From: Populus alba
Lineage: Eukaryota; Streptophyta; Magnoliopsida; Malpighiales; Salicaceae
Reading direction: 5' to 3'
DNA: 64,000 nt
Assembly (NCBI RefSeq): GCF_005239225.2
Contig: NC_133287.1
Span: 1,717,493 to 1,781,492 of the forward strand
The position numbers were made by a program, and so were the translations under genes. A model generated the notes under the pieces. The model made no database searches, was not told the DNA's origin, and saw nothing but the letters and a program-made list of their open reading frames with translations. Shown here piece by piece: positions 48,441 through 58,291 of the stretch (its first letter is position 1; each line of letters opens with the position of its first letter).

Positions 48441-51078
48441 TTGGCATTAAAACGCAAAAGTGGCTGTTTGCTGCACCGTCAATGAGGAATCAAAGAGAAA
48501 ATAGAGGAGTTGTGGATTCATCAGTTTCTCTTCCAATTTTGACAATATATGATTCCATACATTTTTGTTTTTGCGCACTGCATGGATTACCTAGATATTG
48601 ACGGGTTTCCAACAATCCTAAAACCACAACAACATTGAAAGATTGAAATGATGTTGTGAGGATTTGCCGAAGGATTGAACAAGCTATGAAGAGAGGAAAG
48701 ATTGAAGGATCTGCCATGGATTCCAGAACCATGATGAGAGGTGAATCAAGAGATGACTTTGACAGTGTGAAACCTTAATTATGTGGTCTAGCCAGGTCTC
48801 ACGGTAGCATCAATTGCTCAAATGTCTTTGCCAAGTTTGACATTCCTCTGCCGCTTAAGTTTGTCGACCAGGATCTACCAGATTCCAGAATTTTGCTTGA
48901 CTCCGACAAATCCCATGTAACCACTATTTTCCAGGTGGTTCAATCCAGATAAGAGATGTGATGTGATGGTGGGGGTCCTTGACCATTTAGTTAAGCAGAT
49001 GCAAGAGTTTCAAGAGTCGAGCTCAATTTGCGAAAGATGATGTCGTCAATCATTTTCAGAATGACAGGTGATCGGAGTTGCTAAGCAAAACATAGATATT
49101 GCCAGAGAAGCTGATCCAAGAAGGAGTTAAACTGTCAAGCATTTTTGTTATGGATTTTTGACATTTTGCATTTTGTTTTGGGATCACATCTCATCCTTGA
49201 ACGAAACATGTCTTTTCTTTGTCTTCTTGTTGTTTTGAAATCAGGAGATACTTCTTTCAAAGGGTATTTTAACAAAATATTTTGGTCAAACTCCAACATG
49301 CGATAAAGGTTAATCAATCCTGAAGATTAAAAGTATTTTGATTACAGAAATGACTTGATTCTTGTTGAAATGACATGAGGTGACCAAACATATTTTGAGC
49401 TCATACACAAAATTGAACCACACATCATATAGCTAAGTTTTAGCAGTATGCATAATGACATGTAGTGAATTCGGTAGTTATGGACTCGTGAATCATGACT
49501 CTTACAAGTCCAAATCATTACACTAGATGAGGTCAAAATTTATCGGTTCTAACCGACCTTGCTTGAAATGAGAAAAGGCCATCTTTGATATTCCCTTCAC
49601 TTTCTAAAGATTATATCCCTTGTAGTCTCATTTTGAGCTGGATAAAATATCTTTTCATGAAAACCCTGACTAGGATCACACCCCACACTGGGGGCAAATG
49701 AGAGATATGTTGGAGACATTGATATAATTAATGGATAAAGAGGAAGGCTTAGAACAAAAGTCCAATGATTGAAATAGAGCTAGAAGAAGACACATAGACT
49801 GGGGGCATATGAGAAATTTTTAAGGAAGGCTATGATAAAAAAAAAAAAAAAGAAGAAGAAGTTTAAATTGCCTTCACTTAAAGACAAGTCAAAGATAAAG
49901 GAAGGAGAACGCCTATCAAGTCTATGAAGAGCAAAAGAAATTTCAATAAAGGAAATGCATAACAAAAGTCAATACCAGAAAAAAAGACTAAGTTATAAAC
50001 GTGACTTTTGGTGTCCATTATAAAGCCTATGATGTTATCAGATGATTAAGGTTGGTTATTCATCAAGGAAAGGTGGATTTGCATTATGACTTATGTTAAG
50101 AAAAATCTGAACTTTGAGGTTAACAAGGTTATATGTCGTTTCCCCTACAAAGACAATAATAGAAAAGAGTTGATGAACAGTTGATGTTGATCCTAGGTCT
50201 TTGAAACCCTCAAACACCTTTTGAGCCTTTGAAATTCCTTTCTTTCATAGCCATGAGCCATAGCCTGCATTACGTGCTTTTAAAAGCCCTTTTTAATCAA
50301 GCAAGCAATTTGAACCGATAAATGGCGCTCTCAAAACTTAAAGAGCTTTTCCATAAGGGTCGTGACTTCATGAATTAAGCTACTAGTTATTATGCATGCT
50401 GATAAAATAAATGCTAAGAAAAGAAACAACTTTTCTTGATAAAGCCTGAGCATCTTGTTTTTGAAATTCATAAAATTGTCACCTCATCACAGACCATCAA
50501 ATGATATACCCAATATCAAGGATTCAAATTGATACAAAGAACCATGGAAAAAGCCATTTTAATCCTACAACGGGTCGATTTCTGTTTTCAAAATACAAGA
50601 CAATCAAAGGACTGTGTATTTCAAATAACGTGTGTTGGGTCTTTGTTCAAAAAGCTTGATTTTCAAAAGATTTTCAAAAAGGACATCTCTGATTTCATTT
50701 CAACAAACTAGACTTTGAATAGACAGGATCTTTGAAATATGAGAGTTGATTCCAGAACAAGGAAGATTATCAAACACAGAAGAACATTGATTGAGTATGC
50801 AAAATCGTTGATATAAATGACATTGAAGTCCTCGACACTCCTTGAAAAGTTGAGCAGCTGGGGGCAATACAGTGGACCTTAAGAAGGAAAACAAACAGTA
50901 TCCAGATCAGCTGGGGGCAAAGAAAGAATCACATGATGAGTCATCAAAGTCATCCCTGGCATTCACAAAAGCCATTTGGTTGTAAACAGAAGAATGAGCA
51001 TGTTCAGATCAACTAGGGGCAATGTTGTTCAAAGACAATCCATGATTTAGTAAACTTCAGCAGCAATTGATGAGCAAC

Positions 51079-51350
51079 ACTGCACTTGAAGGATATTTTC
51101 ATATCTTCATCTTGGGTCACCCTCTGAAACATGGCTATGACTCCTGACAGATGTTATCGGGTGAGTGCATTTGAATGAACATCGAACATATGCACCACCA
51201 GGACTGATTGTGGAACAATGCTGCACTTGAAGGACAATCTCATATTGTCATCCTTTGAAACATGGTTATCGACAGACGTTATCAAGCAACTGCATTGAAT
51301 GAATGTCAGAAAGGCACCCACCCTGAAGACTGGCTGTGTGGGACAATTTG
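51079..51350 (+). repeat. Tandem repeat E: two ~145-bp units
   Basis: Both copies share CTGCACTTGAAGGA, TTTTCATATCTTCATC or TCTCATATTGTCATC, GAAACATGG, GACAGATGTTATC or GACAGACGTTATC, GCATTTGAATGAA, and a CACCA...GACTG ending before GGAACA or GGGACA. Confidence 0.75.
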
Positions 51351-52320
51351 TTTTGAAGCCAGATGAGCACTTCACCACATGACTATGGGTGATAAAAGCA
51401 GCATCATTGATGAGGCTGAGACATTTCTTTTCACAATCTGATTAGAAGAGTTGAAAGGAATCTATGAGAAGAGCACTGAGCATACAACCATGAGCCTTTG
51501 TACTGCAAGCTATGAGATGCATGTCTGGATGACTGATTGAGTTCCAAGGAGGCTGATGATAACATGTACTTGAAGAGTATTGTTTCAACTAAAGGCAAGT
51601 TCATGACTGATTAACAATCTTGATGGGTATTGGCATGATGCACACAATCAATCAGAGGATAATTCTCAGAAGAAGCCAGGAGAGAAAATCCTTCATGATG
51701 AATCAAGCAGTACCACACTTGGGGGCAGGGTCAAGCTTGATGAACGATGCAAGCAGTAATTATCGAAGACATCCCGGGATGGGCACTGCATTTACAGCTG
51801 AGTGGATGGCTAGCACATGAATGAGCCAATGCATCGGAAGAACAGAGAAAGCTTTGGGATACAAACAAAGGCACCCTATGACGATGGAGCATCAAAGAGG
51901 GGGGGGACCTATATTTCAAATCAGGTAAGGATGCATGCATATCATCTAACCTCAAAAAAAAAAAAAAAAAACATTTGCACATATTTTTGAATTGTTACAG
52001 GAAAATCCTTAATGAGGCCCAGCAAGATGGTGGAAAAAGAAAGAAGCATTGTGGTGATAATAAAGAATCGATTTTGATCATGGAATAAAAGGACGATGAG
52101 ATGAACCCCGCCATTAGGAAAATCCCAAAGAAATGAAGAGATCAACCTTGCAATCGAGAAGCCTCGAGTTTTCAACTCTTGCAATCAGGAAACACCGAGT
52201 TGTCAAATCCTATGATCGGGAATTATCAGGAAGCACCAAGTTTTCCAGCCTTTCTTCTATCATCCCCTCAGGACTTCGCCAGGTAAGTCCTATTTTTCAC
52301 ACTTGTCATATCACATCTCC

Positions 52321-52712
52321 ATTTGGGTTGGTCACCCATGACAATGAGACCGCCTTTCATCATATTTTTTCCATCTGGGTAGGTCACCCATTACAATGAG
52401 ACCACACTTCATATTTTTTTCATTTTTGGGTAGGTCACCCATTACAATGAGACCACACTTCACATTCTTTTTATTTGGGTTGGTCACCCATGACAATGAG
52501 ACCACGCTTTTTCATATTCTTTCCACACGGGTAGGTCGCCCATCACAACGAGACCACTTCATCATATTTTTTCCATCTGGGTAGGTCACCCATTACAATG
52601 AGACCACACTTCATACTTTTTCCTCCTGGGTAGGTCACCCATAAGAATGAGACCACTCTTCCTCCTTTCCACTTGGGTAGGTCACCCATTATAATGAGAC
52701 CACTTTTTACAC
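52321..52712 (+). repeat. Tandem array A: about eight ~49-bp units
   Basis: Core GGGTAGGTCACCCATTACAA followed by TGAGACCACACTTCAT and a T/C-rich spacer. Units start near 52325, 52380, 52429, 52476, 52530, 52580, 52628 and 52675. Each core contains GGTC...GACC as an inverted repeat. The core is homologous to that of array C. Confidence 0.9.
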
Positions 52713-52715
52713 ATT

Positions 52716-53555
52716 CCTTGGTTATGGTTAAAGGGGATCGACGAAAGGATCTCAGTTTAACCTAATTGGAAAGGATTTTGGTTCTGGTTAGAGGGGAGTG
52801 CCAAAAGAAATCTCAGTCTAATCCAACCCTACACATTCCTTGGTTATGGTTAAAGGGGATCGACGAAGGGATCTCAGTTTAACCTAATTGGAAAGGATTT
52901 TGGTTCTGGTTGAAAGGGATCGGCGAAGGGATCTCAGTTCAGCCCAACCACACACACCTTGGTTATGGTTAAAGGGGATCGACGAAGGGATCTCAGTTTA
53001 ACCTAATTGGAAAGGATTTTGGTTATGGTTGAAGGGGATCGGCGAAGGGATTTCAGTTCAGCCCAACCACACACACCTTGGTTATGGTTAAAGGGGGATT
53101 GACGAAGGGATCTCAGTTTAACCTAATTGAAAAGGATTTTGGTTCTGGTTGAAGGGGATCGACGAAGGGATCTCAGTTCAGCCCAACCACACAGACCTTG
53201 GTTATGGTTAAAAGGGATCGGCAAAGGGATCTCAGTTTAACCTAATTGGAAAGGATTTTGGTTCTGGTTAGAGGGGATCGACGAAGGGATATCAGTTCAG
53301 TCTAACCACACATTCCTTGGTTATGGTTAAAGGGGATCGACGAAGGGATCTCAGTTTAACCTAATTGGAAAGGATTTTGGTTCTGGTTGAAGGGGATCGG
53401 CGAATGGATCTCAGTTCAGTCTAACTACACAAGACCTTGGTTATGGTTAAAGGGGATCGGCGAAGGGATCTCAGTTTAACCTAATTGGAAAGGATTTTGG
53501 TTTTGGTTAAAGGGAATCACTAGATGGGATTTCAGGTTGACCGAGCTACACACCG
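52716..53555 (+). repeat. Tandem array B: seven ~120-bp units, each of two half-units
   Basis: Units begin CCTTGGTTATGGTTAAAGGG at about 52716, 52838, 52957, 53076, 53196, 53315 and 53435. Each has a first half (...GATCGACGAAGGGATCTCAG, TTTAACCTAATTGG) and a second half starting AAGGATTTTGGTTCTGGTTG with another GAAGGGATCTCAGTTCAG. The halves are similar to one another, so this is a higher-order repeat. Confidence 0.92.
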
Positions 53556-53610
53556 ATTTTTGTTCTTATTAGATTGCCAGATGGGATCTCAGGTAAACCC
53601 AATCAAAAGG

Positions 53611-53998
53611 GAAGGTCGCCCGTGAAAATAAACCAGAGTGAGTATGTGTGGGCAGGTCGCCCCTGAAAACAGACCAGTGTGAGAGTGTGGGTCGGTCGCC
53701 CCTGAAAATAGACCAGAGTGAGTATGTGTGGGCAGGTCGCCCGTGAAAACAGACCAGTGTGAGTGTGTGGGCCGGTTGCCCCTGAAAATAGACCACTTTT
53801 TGTGGGCAGGTCGCCCCTGAAAATAGACCACTTTGAGTATGTGTGGGCAGGTCGCCCGGGAAAACAGACCAGTGTGAGTGTGTGGGCCGGTCGCCCCTGA
53901 AAATAGACCACTTTGAGTATGTGTGGGTCGGTCGCCCTTGAAAATAGACCAGAGTGAGTATTGTGTGGGCCGATCACCCCTGAAAATAAACCACTTTT
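53611..53998 (+). repeat. Tandem array C: about ten ~42-bp units
   Basis: Core GGCAGGTCGCCCCTGAAAAT followed by AGACCAGTGTGAGTGTGTG. Variants alternate GGCAGG, GGCCGG and GGTCGG and CCAGTG or CCACTTT. The core matches that of array A (GGTAGGTCACCC...GAGACCAC). The unit length near 42 keeps one minus-strand frame open across the array, which is a periodicity effect and not a gene. Confidence 0.92.
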
Positions 53999-54106
53999 CT
54001 TCAAAAGGGGCATGTCGCCCAAGATAATAAGATCATTTTTCTTTTTCTTTTCTTTACAAAGCTTACTATGCAAAACATTGAGGAGTTTTGCTTCGTAAGC
54101 ATTGTA

Positions 54107-54119
54107 AAGAGGGGGCATC
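54107..54119 (+). promoter_or_regulatory. Polypurine tract of the large element
   Basis: AAAGAGGGGGCATC lies directly before the 3' LTR (TGTTGTAACC at 54120), the normal place for the plus-strand primer. Confidence 0.85.
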
Positions 54120-55803
54120 TGTTGTAACCCATTTTTGGGTCCCCACAAAAATAATAATAATAACAATAATAAATAAATAAATAAATTAAAAAAAAAAAAA
54201 CAAACAAACAGTGTCGTTTTGACACTGTTCCTCTTCCCGCGTGCTGCTAGAGCCCCACACCAATGATTGCAGGCTGCTCCCAAAAACCTGCCGCACACCC
54301 TGCCGAAATCAAGGGAGCGGCGCCTTGCTGTCGCGCCCAATGGCCGACCAGCCGCCGCGTGACCCGCTCCCTGGCTCCACAGTGAAAAGCCACGCTCACT
54401 GGCTCTATAAATAGAGGAGGAACGACGAACAAAAGGAGGAGGAGAAGAAAAACCGGAGAGAGAGGGAAGAGAAGAGAAGGGAGAGACAAAGAGAGGAGAA
54501 ACCCGAGAGAGAGGGAAGAGAAGAGGAGGGAGGAGACCGAGAGAAAGAGAGAGAAGAGGAAAGGAAAGGAGAAAGAAGGGAGAACACAGAAGAAGAAGAA
54601 GAAGCAGAGGAGAACGAAAAAAAACAGAGGAGAGAGAGAAGGAAAACGCAGAGCCACCGCCGGCCACCCCACTGTCAGCGCCGCTTCCTGTCGCCACCAG
54701 TAGCTCCGCCATCGACGACAGCCACCACAGGTCAGCCCTCTACCCCTTATCTCGTTTTACTGTTCATCTTCTTGCATGCAGAACGTGCACTGTGCACGTT
54801 CTGCAAATTAATTACCCGGTTACTGTGCATGTGCACAGTAACTGGCTAATTAATTCACTGGTTACTGTGCACACAGTAACCCGTTTACTATGTGCACAGT
54901 AACCAGCCCATGCATTTGGGCCAGGTTCGGCCCAACCCATGTATTTGGGCCTGACCCGGCCCATTTCAAAAAAAAAATCAAAAAAACATTTTTTTAGCAT
55001 TTTATAATTTTTCCGCGTAATTTTTATGTCATTTTGATTAATATTGGGTGGTATTTTATGTTGTTAAAAATACAAAAATCTGATATTAAAATACCCGGTT
55101 TTCGTCAAAAAACTTCCAAAAATACAAAAAAAATTAAAAAAAGAGAAAAAAATGTTTTTGTGCATACGGCCAAGTGTCTCAAAGCTAAAAAATTCATATT
55201 GTATTTTTCATACACCAAAAAAAAATATTTTAGCATGCATTTTGGCTTTAATAACCAGTTTATTAAAGTCAAGAGAATATTGGCCAATATTTCAAAAACA
55301 ACAAAAATTTTATTTTCGTTTGTCTCTTAGTATCCGGGGTATGACTTTACACGTAATGCATATTCCGGATATTTAATTCTTTTTTTTGGACAATAGAACT
55401 TGGGGTATGACATTACACGTAATGCGTATTCCGGATATTTAATTCTTTTTTGTTTGGACAATAGAACCCGGGGTATGACATTACATGTAATGCATATTTT
55501 GGACAATAGGAAACCACAACATGACTTAGATTTTATTAGACAAAACAATGCAGCCTACCTTAGGTAGGGCGTAGTTGGGGTGCTAACACCTTCCCTTTAC
55601 GCAACCAGTCTCCGTACCCGATCTCTAAAGACCAGTTAAGGTTCCTAGTAACCAGAATACTAGGTGGCGACTCCCAGTCCATTTTTAGCTTAGAGACAAA
55701 GAACTCCTTGTCTCACCATATTTTCCATGCCAAATAGACAACATACCACACCCTCACGAAGGGTTGGGGTGGACGATCGCCGCGCCGCCGCACACGTGCG
55801 ACA
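54120..55803 (+). repeat. 3' LTR (1684 bp) of the large element
   Basis: Nearly identical to 45142-46831. Differences I noticed include one-base length changes in A runs, ATTTGGCC/ATTTGGGCC, ACACACCACA/ACATACCACA, GGTTGGTAGTGG/GGTTGGGGTGG and GATCGTCGC/GATCGCCGC. It carries the TATA box at 54406-54413 and the inverted repeat at 54777-54805. Long frames on its minus strand are the complement of the GA-rich leader. Confidence 0.95.
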
Positions 55804-55808
55804 AATTT

Positions 55809-56930
55809 CATAGAACATTTATCACGGAGAAAGTTCCACTGTAATTTTCTTGTAATTGAGATTTCAATTGATTTATAAGAAGTATACAATAGGTGGAAAT
55901 GATGGTGAAAAGCCTTTTAATTAGGTAGAGGAAAAGCTTTCGTTAAGTGAGAAGACTTATATAAAATATTATATTTAGTCTTAGATCTTACATGATTTTT
56001 TTTTATTTGTTTTTAATCTTGGAATAGGAGATTTTTCAATTAGAGTCGACCCAAATGACTCACCACAATTATTTCACTACAAGGGAAACTAATTAACTTT
56101 CAATAATATATATATTTATATCAAATACCACAAATTAATCTGTGTTTGGGTATGTTCAGGAAGTTCAAAATCCAACATGTTAGGCAGTCTAAGAGTGTGT
56201 TTGGTATTGCAGTAGCAGTAACGGCTGTGGTTTAAAAAAAAATATTTTATAAAAAATACTTTTAGTTGAAGTTGGTTTGAAAAAATAGGTGTTTAGTTAA
56301 AACTGTGGTTGAAATTGAGGTTGAAAAAAATAGTTTTAATGTGTTTGGTTAAGAATGCTTTTGAAATTAAGGTTATAAAATAATTTTAAAAAATATATAT
56401 TAATATTGATGGTTTTTAATTTATATATTATTGATTTAACTATTACTATTACATCATGAAATATATCACACTTTATATAAAAAAAAATTACTTTAACAAA
56501 AAATTATCTACAATTTCATTACGTAGTAAATTCATCCAACAAGAACTACAAAATTATATAAAATATTATCAAGAATAAAATTAAGATTACATTACGAGTA
56601 AATTTAATTCACCTTAAACTAATTTAAAAAAAAAAACAAAAACAAAAAAAGTTGTTCACGTGAACAGTGCAAGTGAAATTAATTAACTACACTAGTTAAA
56701 AAAAAAAAAAAAAAAAAAACATGTTCAGTGAACAGTGGAGGCATGCTCCATTGTTCATTGAACAGTGGATGCATGCCTCCATTATTTTCAAAAAAAAAAA
56801 AAAAAAGCTCCATTGTTCACTATAGTAGCATCAGTTTGGCCGCGCAGAAAATAGGCAGGAGCTGCTTCTCCTTTTCTCGCGTTTCAAACGCAGCTGCACA
56901 TGGAATCCAATGAACAGTAACACGCGTTTA
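55809..56930. other. Intergenic region with a MITE end and A runs
   Basis: At about 56189 a copy of the dispersed element begins GTGTGTTTGGTATTGCAG and continues with TGTGGTTTAAAAAAAAATA. Its right end was not defined. Runs of A occur near 56700 and 56791. The motif GTTCAGTGAACAGTGGA occurs twice between 56723 and 56770. Confidence 0.5.
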
Positions 56931-57350
56931 TTAATTACCAAATAGCTTGCAAGCTTGAAATTGCAGGAAACGTGGAAGCCACCACGTTGCCAAACGGTTT
57001 CTAAGTCTCAGATTCACCAAGACTACATAGCCATATAATAAATGAAGCTTTTGCTTCGAGGGCCCAATTGTATCATCTCTATGAACAATTAGCAAATGTT
57101 GCTTATCGGATTGTCCATAAAGCTGCACTGAAATAACATTCATGTCTCGGAGAATTATTGTATCACCATCACCAATTTCATAACATTCCAGTGAGCTGCT
57201 ATCTTGTAGTATCAACCCTTCAAACTCCAGCCGTGGCTCCCCCACTAATGTTATGGAATTATATAGTTCATCTTTGAGGTCCCAAACGGTTGCATCATCT
57301 GCAACCTACACATCATGCTCTCCACCCTCAAATTCAATCTTGAGCTCCAT
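56931..57350 (-). pseudogene. Ubiquitin-like gene with early stop (UBL-B)
   Basis: The natural start at 57350 gives MELKIEFEGGEHDV and then a TAG stop at codon 15. The same frame then continues VADDATVWDLKDELYN, EPRLEFEGLILQDSSSLECY, EIGDGDTIILRDMN and a second domain VISVQLYGQSDKQHLLIVHR that loses the fold pattern towards LFGN and the stop at 56931. It is clearly the same family as the UBL genes at 43.2 and 62.5 kb. A new start inside (MGEPRLEF at 57245) is a non-standard codon and would lose the first half of domain 1, so I treat the gene as dead. A stop read-through or sequencing error at the TAG cannot be excluded. Confidence 0.8.
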
Positions 57351-58070
57351 GATGTGCCAACAATCACACCATTAAACACGGCTATAAGCTTTTTTGAATT
57401 TATTTATTATGTGACGAGTACTAAAATCCAGGGTGCTTAGAAATAATATGTTAAATAATTAGTTAATCTTTCAATTCAAACAATCTGATTCATTCTCTAT
57501 AATCAAGGTATCAAGTGATTTAATATAGAAAGCATAGAGGGTCGATAACTGAATAGATGATATCTGATAAGCTAAGTGACCAGTAACTATAATAGTAATA
57601 GATGATACTTAATAAGTTAAAATATTCAATAATTGTAATAATAGCAGATGATGATGCTTAATAAATTAGGTGATATGACACCTAATTTTAAAATAACAAT
57701 ATGTGAAGAAAGTTGTTTGCTTTTAAACTACATATATCATGCCATCAAGATGCATGCAATGAGTGATTTCTTTAATGTCATTTCAATGCTCAATTTTTTA
57801 ATATGCTTCAAAAGATGTGAATTAATTGTTAAATGTAGCTGGATTGATATAATAAAAAAGAGTCAAGATGATCCAAATTAAACTAAAGTATCTCATATTG
57901 AGAGATTAAGAACAAAAGTTTCAGCCATTGCTCTGTTTTTATATTCGAGAGATTTTCTCTTCACCATATATATACAAAGTCCAGCCTGCATGCCTCCTCT
58001 CTTTAAAATTTATCCAAAATTGAGCAAAGATAAATTTCAGTGCATGCCTAGCTTTTGTATGATTAAAAAG
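57351..58070. other. Intergenic region upstream of UBL-B
   Basis: Contains three diverged copies of a short word set (GATGATA(C/T)(C/T)T(G/A)ATAAG(C/T)TAA with AATAATTGTAATA-like spacer) at 57557-57675. A plus-strand open frame of 77 codons at 57648 has no recognised domain. No gene supported. Confidence 0.45.
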
Positions 58071-58079
58071 CTCTAATTA

Positions 58080-58282
58080 TGAGCACTTGAGGTCTTGACC
58101 CAGCAGTTGAAGGGACTTGTTTTCTTCCTCTGTATCCTGGGTTCAAACCTCACTGTGCATGCCTGTCACCCCCACGGTGCCTTACATGCTTACTGGGTTT
58201 GCAGGATGTTCAGTGAGTCGTGGGATTAGTCGTGGTACACGCAAGCTGGCCCGGACACCCACGTAAAAAAAAAAAAAAAAAC
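58080..58282 (+). mobile_element. tRNA-derived SINE
   Basis: About 200 bp with an internal Pol III promoter: an A-box-like GACCCAGCAGTTGAAGG near 58097-58113 and a B box GGTTCAAACCT at 58140-58150. The 3' part ends CTGGCCCGGACACCCACGT, then poly(A). A target duplication CTCTAATTA flanks it (58071-58079 and 58283-58291). It encodes nothing and needs LINE enzymes to move. It resembles SINEs of the Salicaceae, from memory. Confidence 0.92.
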
Positions 58283-58291
58283 CTCTAATTA

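Larger units (their letters stand above)
46860..52320 (+). other. Noncoding interior of the large LTR element
   Basis: No gag or pol motif (zinc knuckle, DTG/DSG, YVDD, DD35E) is readable in any frame. Between 47938 and 48440 a degenerate unit of about 180 bp is present three times (see separate entry). Between 51079 and 51350 a ~145-bp unit is present twice. CTGGGGGCA-like polypurine motifs recur at about 49689, 49799, 50860, 50911, 51006 and 51719. Confidence 0.7.
45142..55803 (+). mobile_element. Large non-autonomous LTR retrotransposon, 10.66 kb
   Basis: Two long, nearly identical LTRs (45142-46831 and 54120-55803) begin TGTTGTAACC and end GTGCGACA. A 5-bp target duplication AATTT flanks the element (45137-45141 and 55804-55808). 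The primer-binding site follows the left LTR and a polypurine tract precedes the right one, so the element reads plus. The ~7.3-kb interior has no gag, protease, RT or integrase frame. It consists of noncoding DNA and several tandem arrays. This is the layout of a LARD-type (large retrotransposon derivative) element. The LTR tail (GGTGCTAACACCTTCCCTTT) and the CTGGGGGCA motifs recall Tat/Ogre-type Gypsy elements from memory, so a parent in that group is likely but unproven. Confidence 0.95.

Noticed and set aside
52321..53998. CRISPR-like regular repeats
   Set aside because: Units are diverged, adjacent and have no unique spacers. They lie inside a plant LTR retrotransposon.
53603..54712. Minus-strand open frame of 369 codons across array C and the start of the 3' LTR, and similar frames at 45092-45737
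   Set aside because: They are Ser/Leu/Pro-rich complements of the GA-rich LTR leader plus an in-frame 42-bp repeat. Frames are open in several phases at once, there is no domain, and the element is transcribed on the other strand.
57648..57881. Plus-strand frame of 77 codons between UBL-B and the SINE
   Set aside because: No domain, low-complexity neighbours, and the length is expected by chance in AT-rich DNA.
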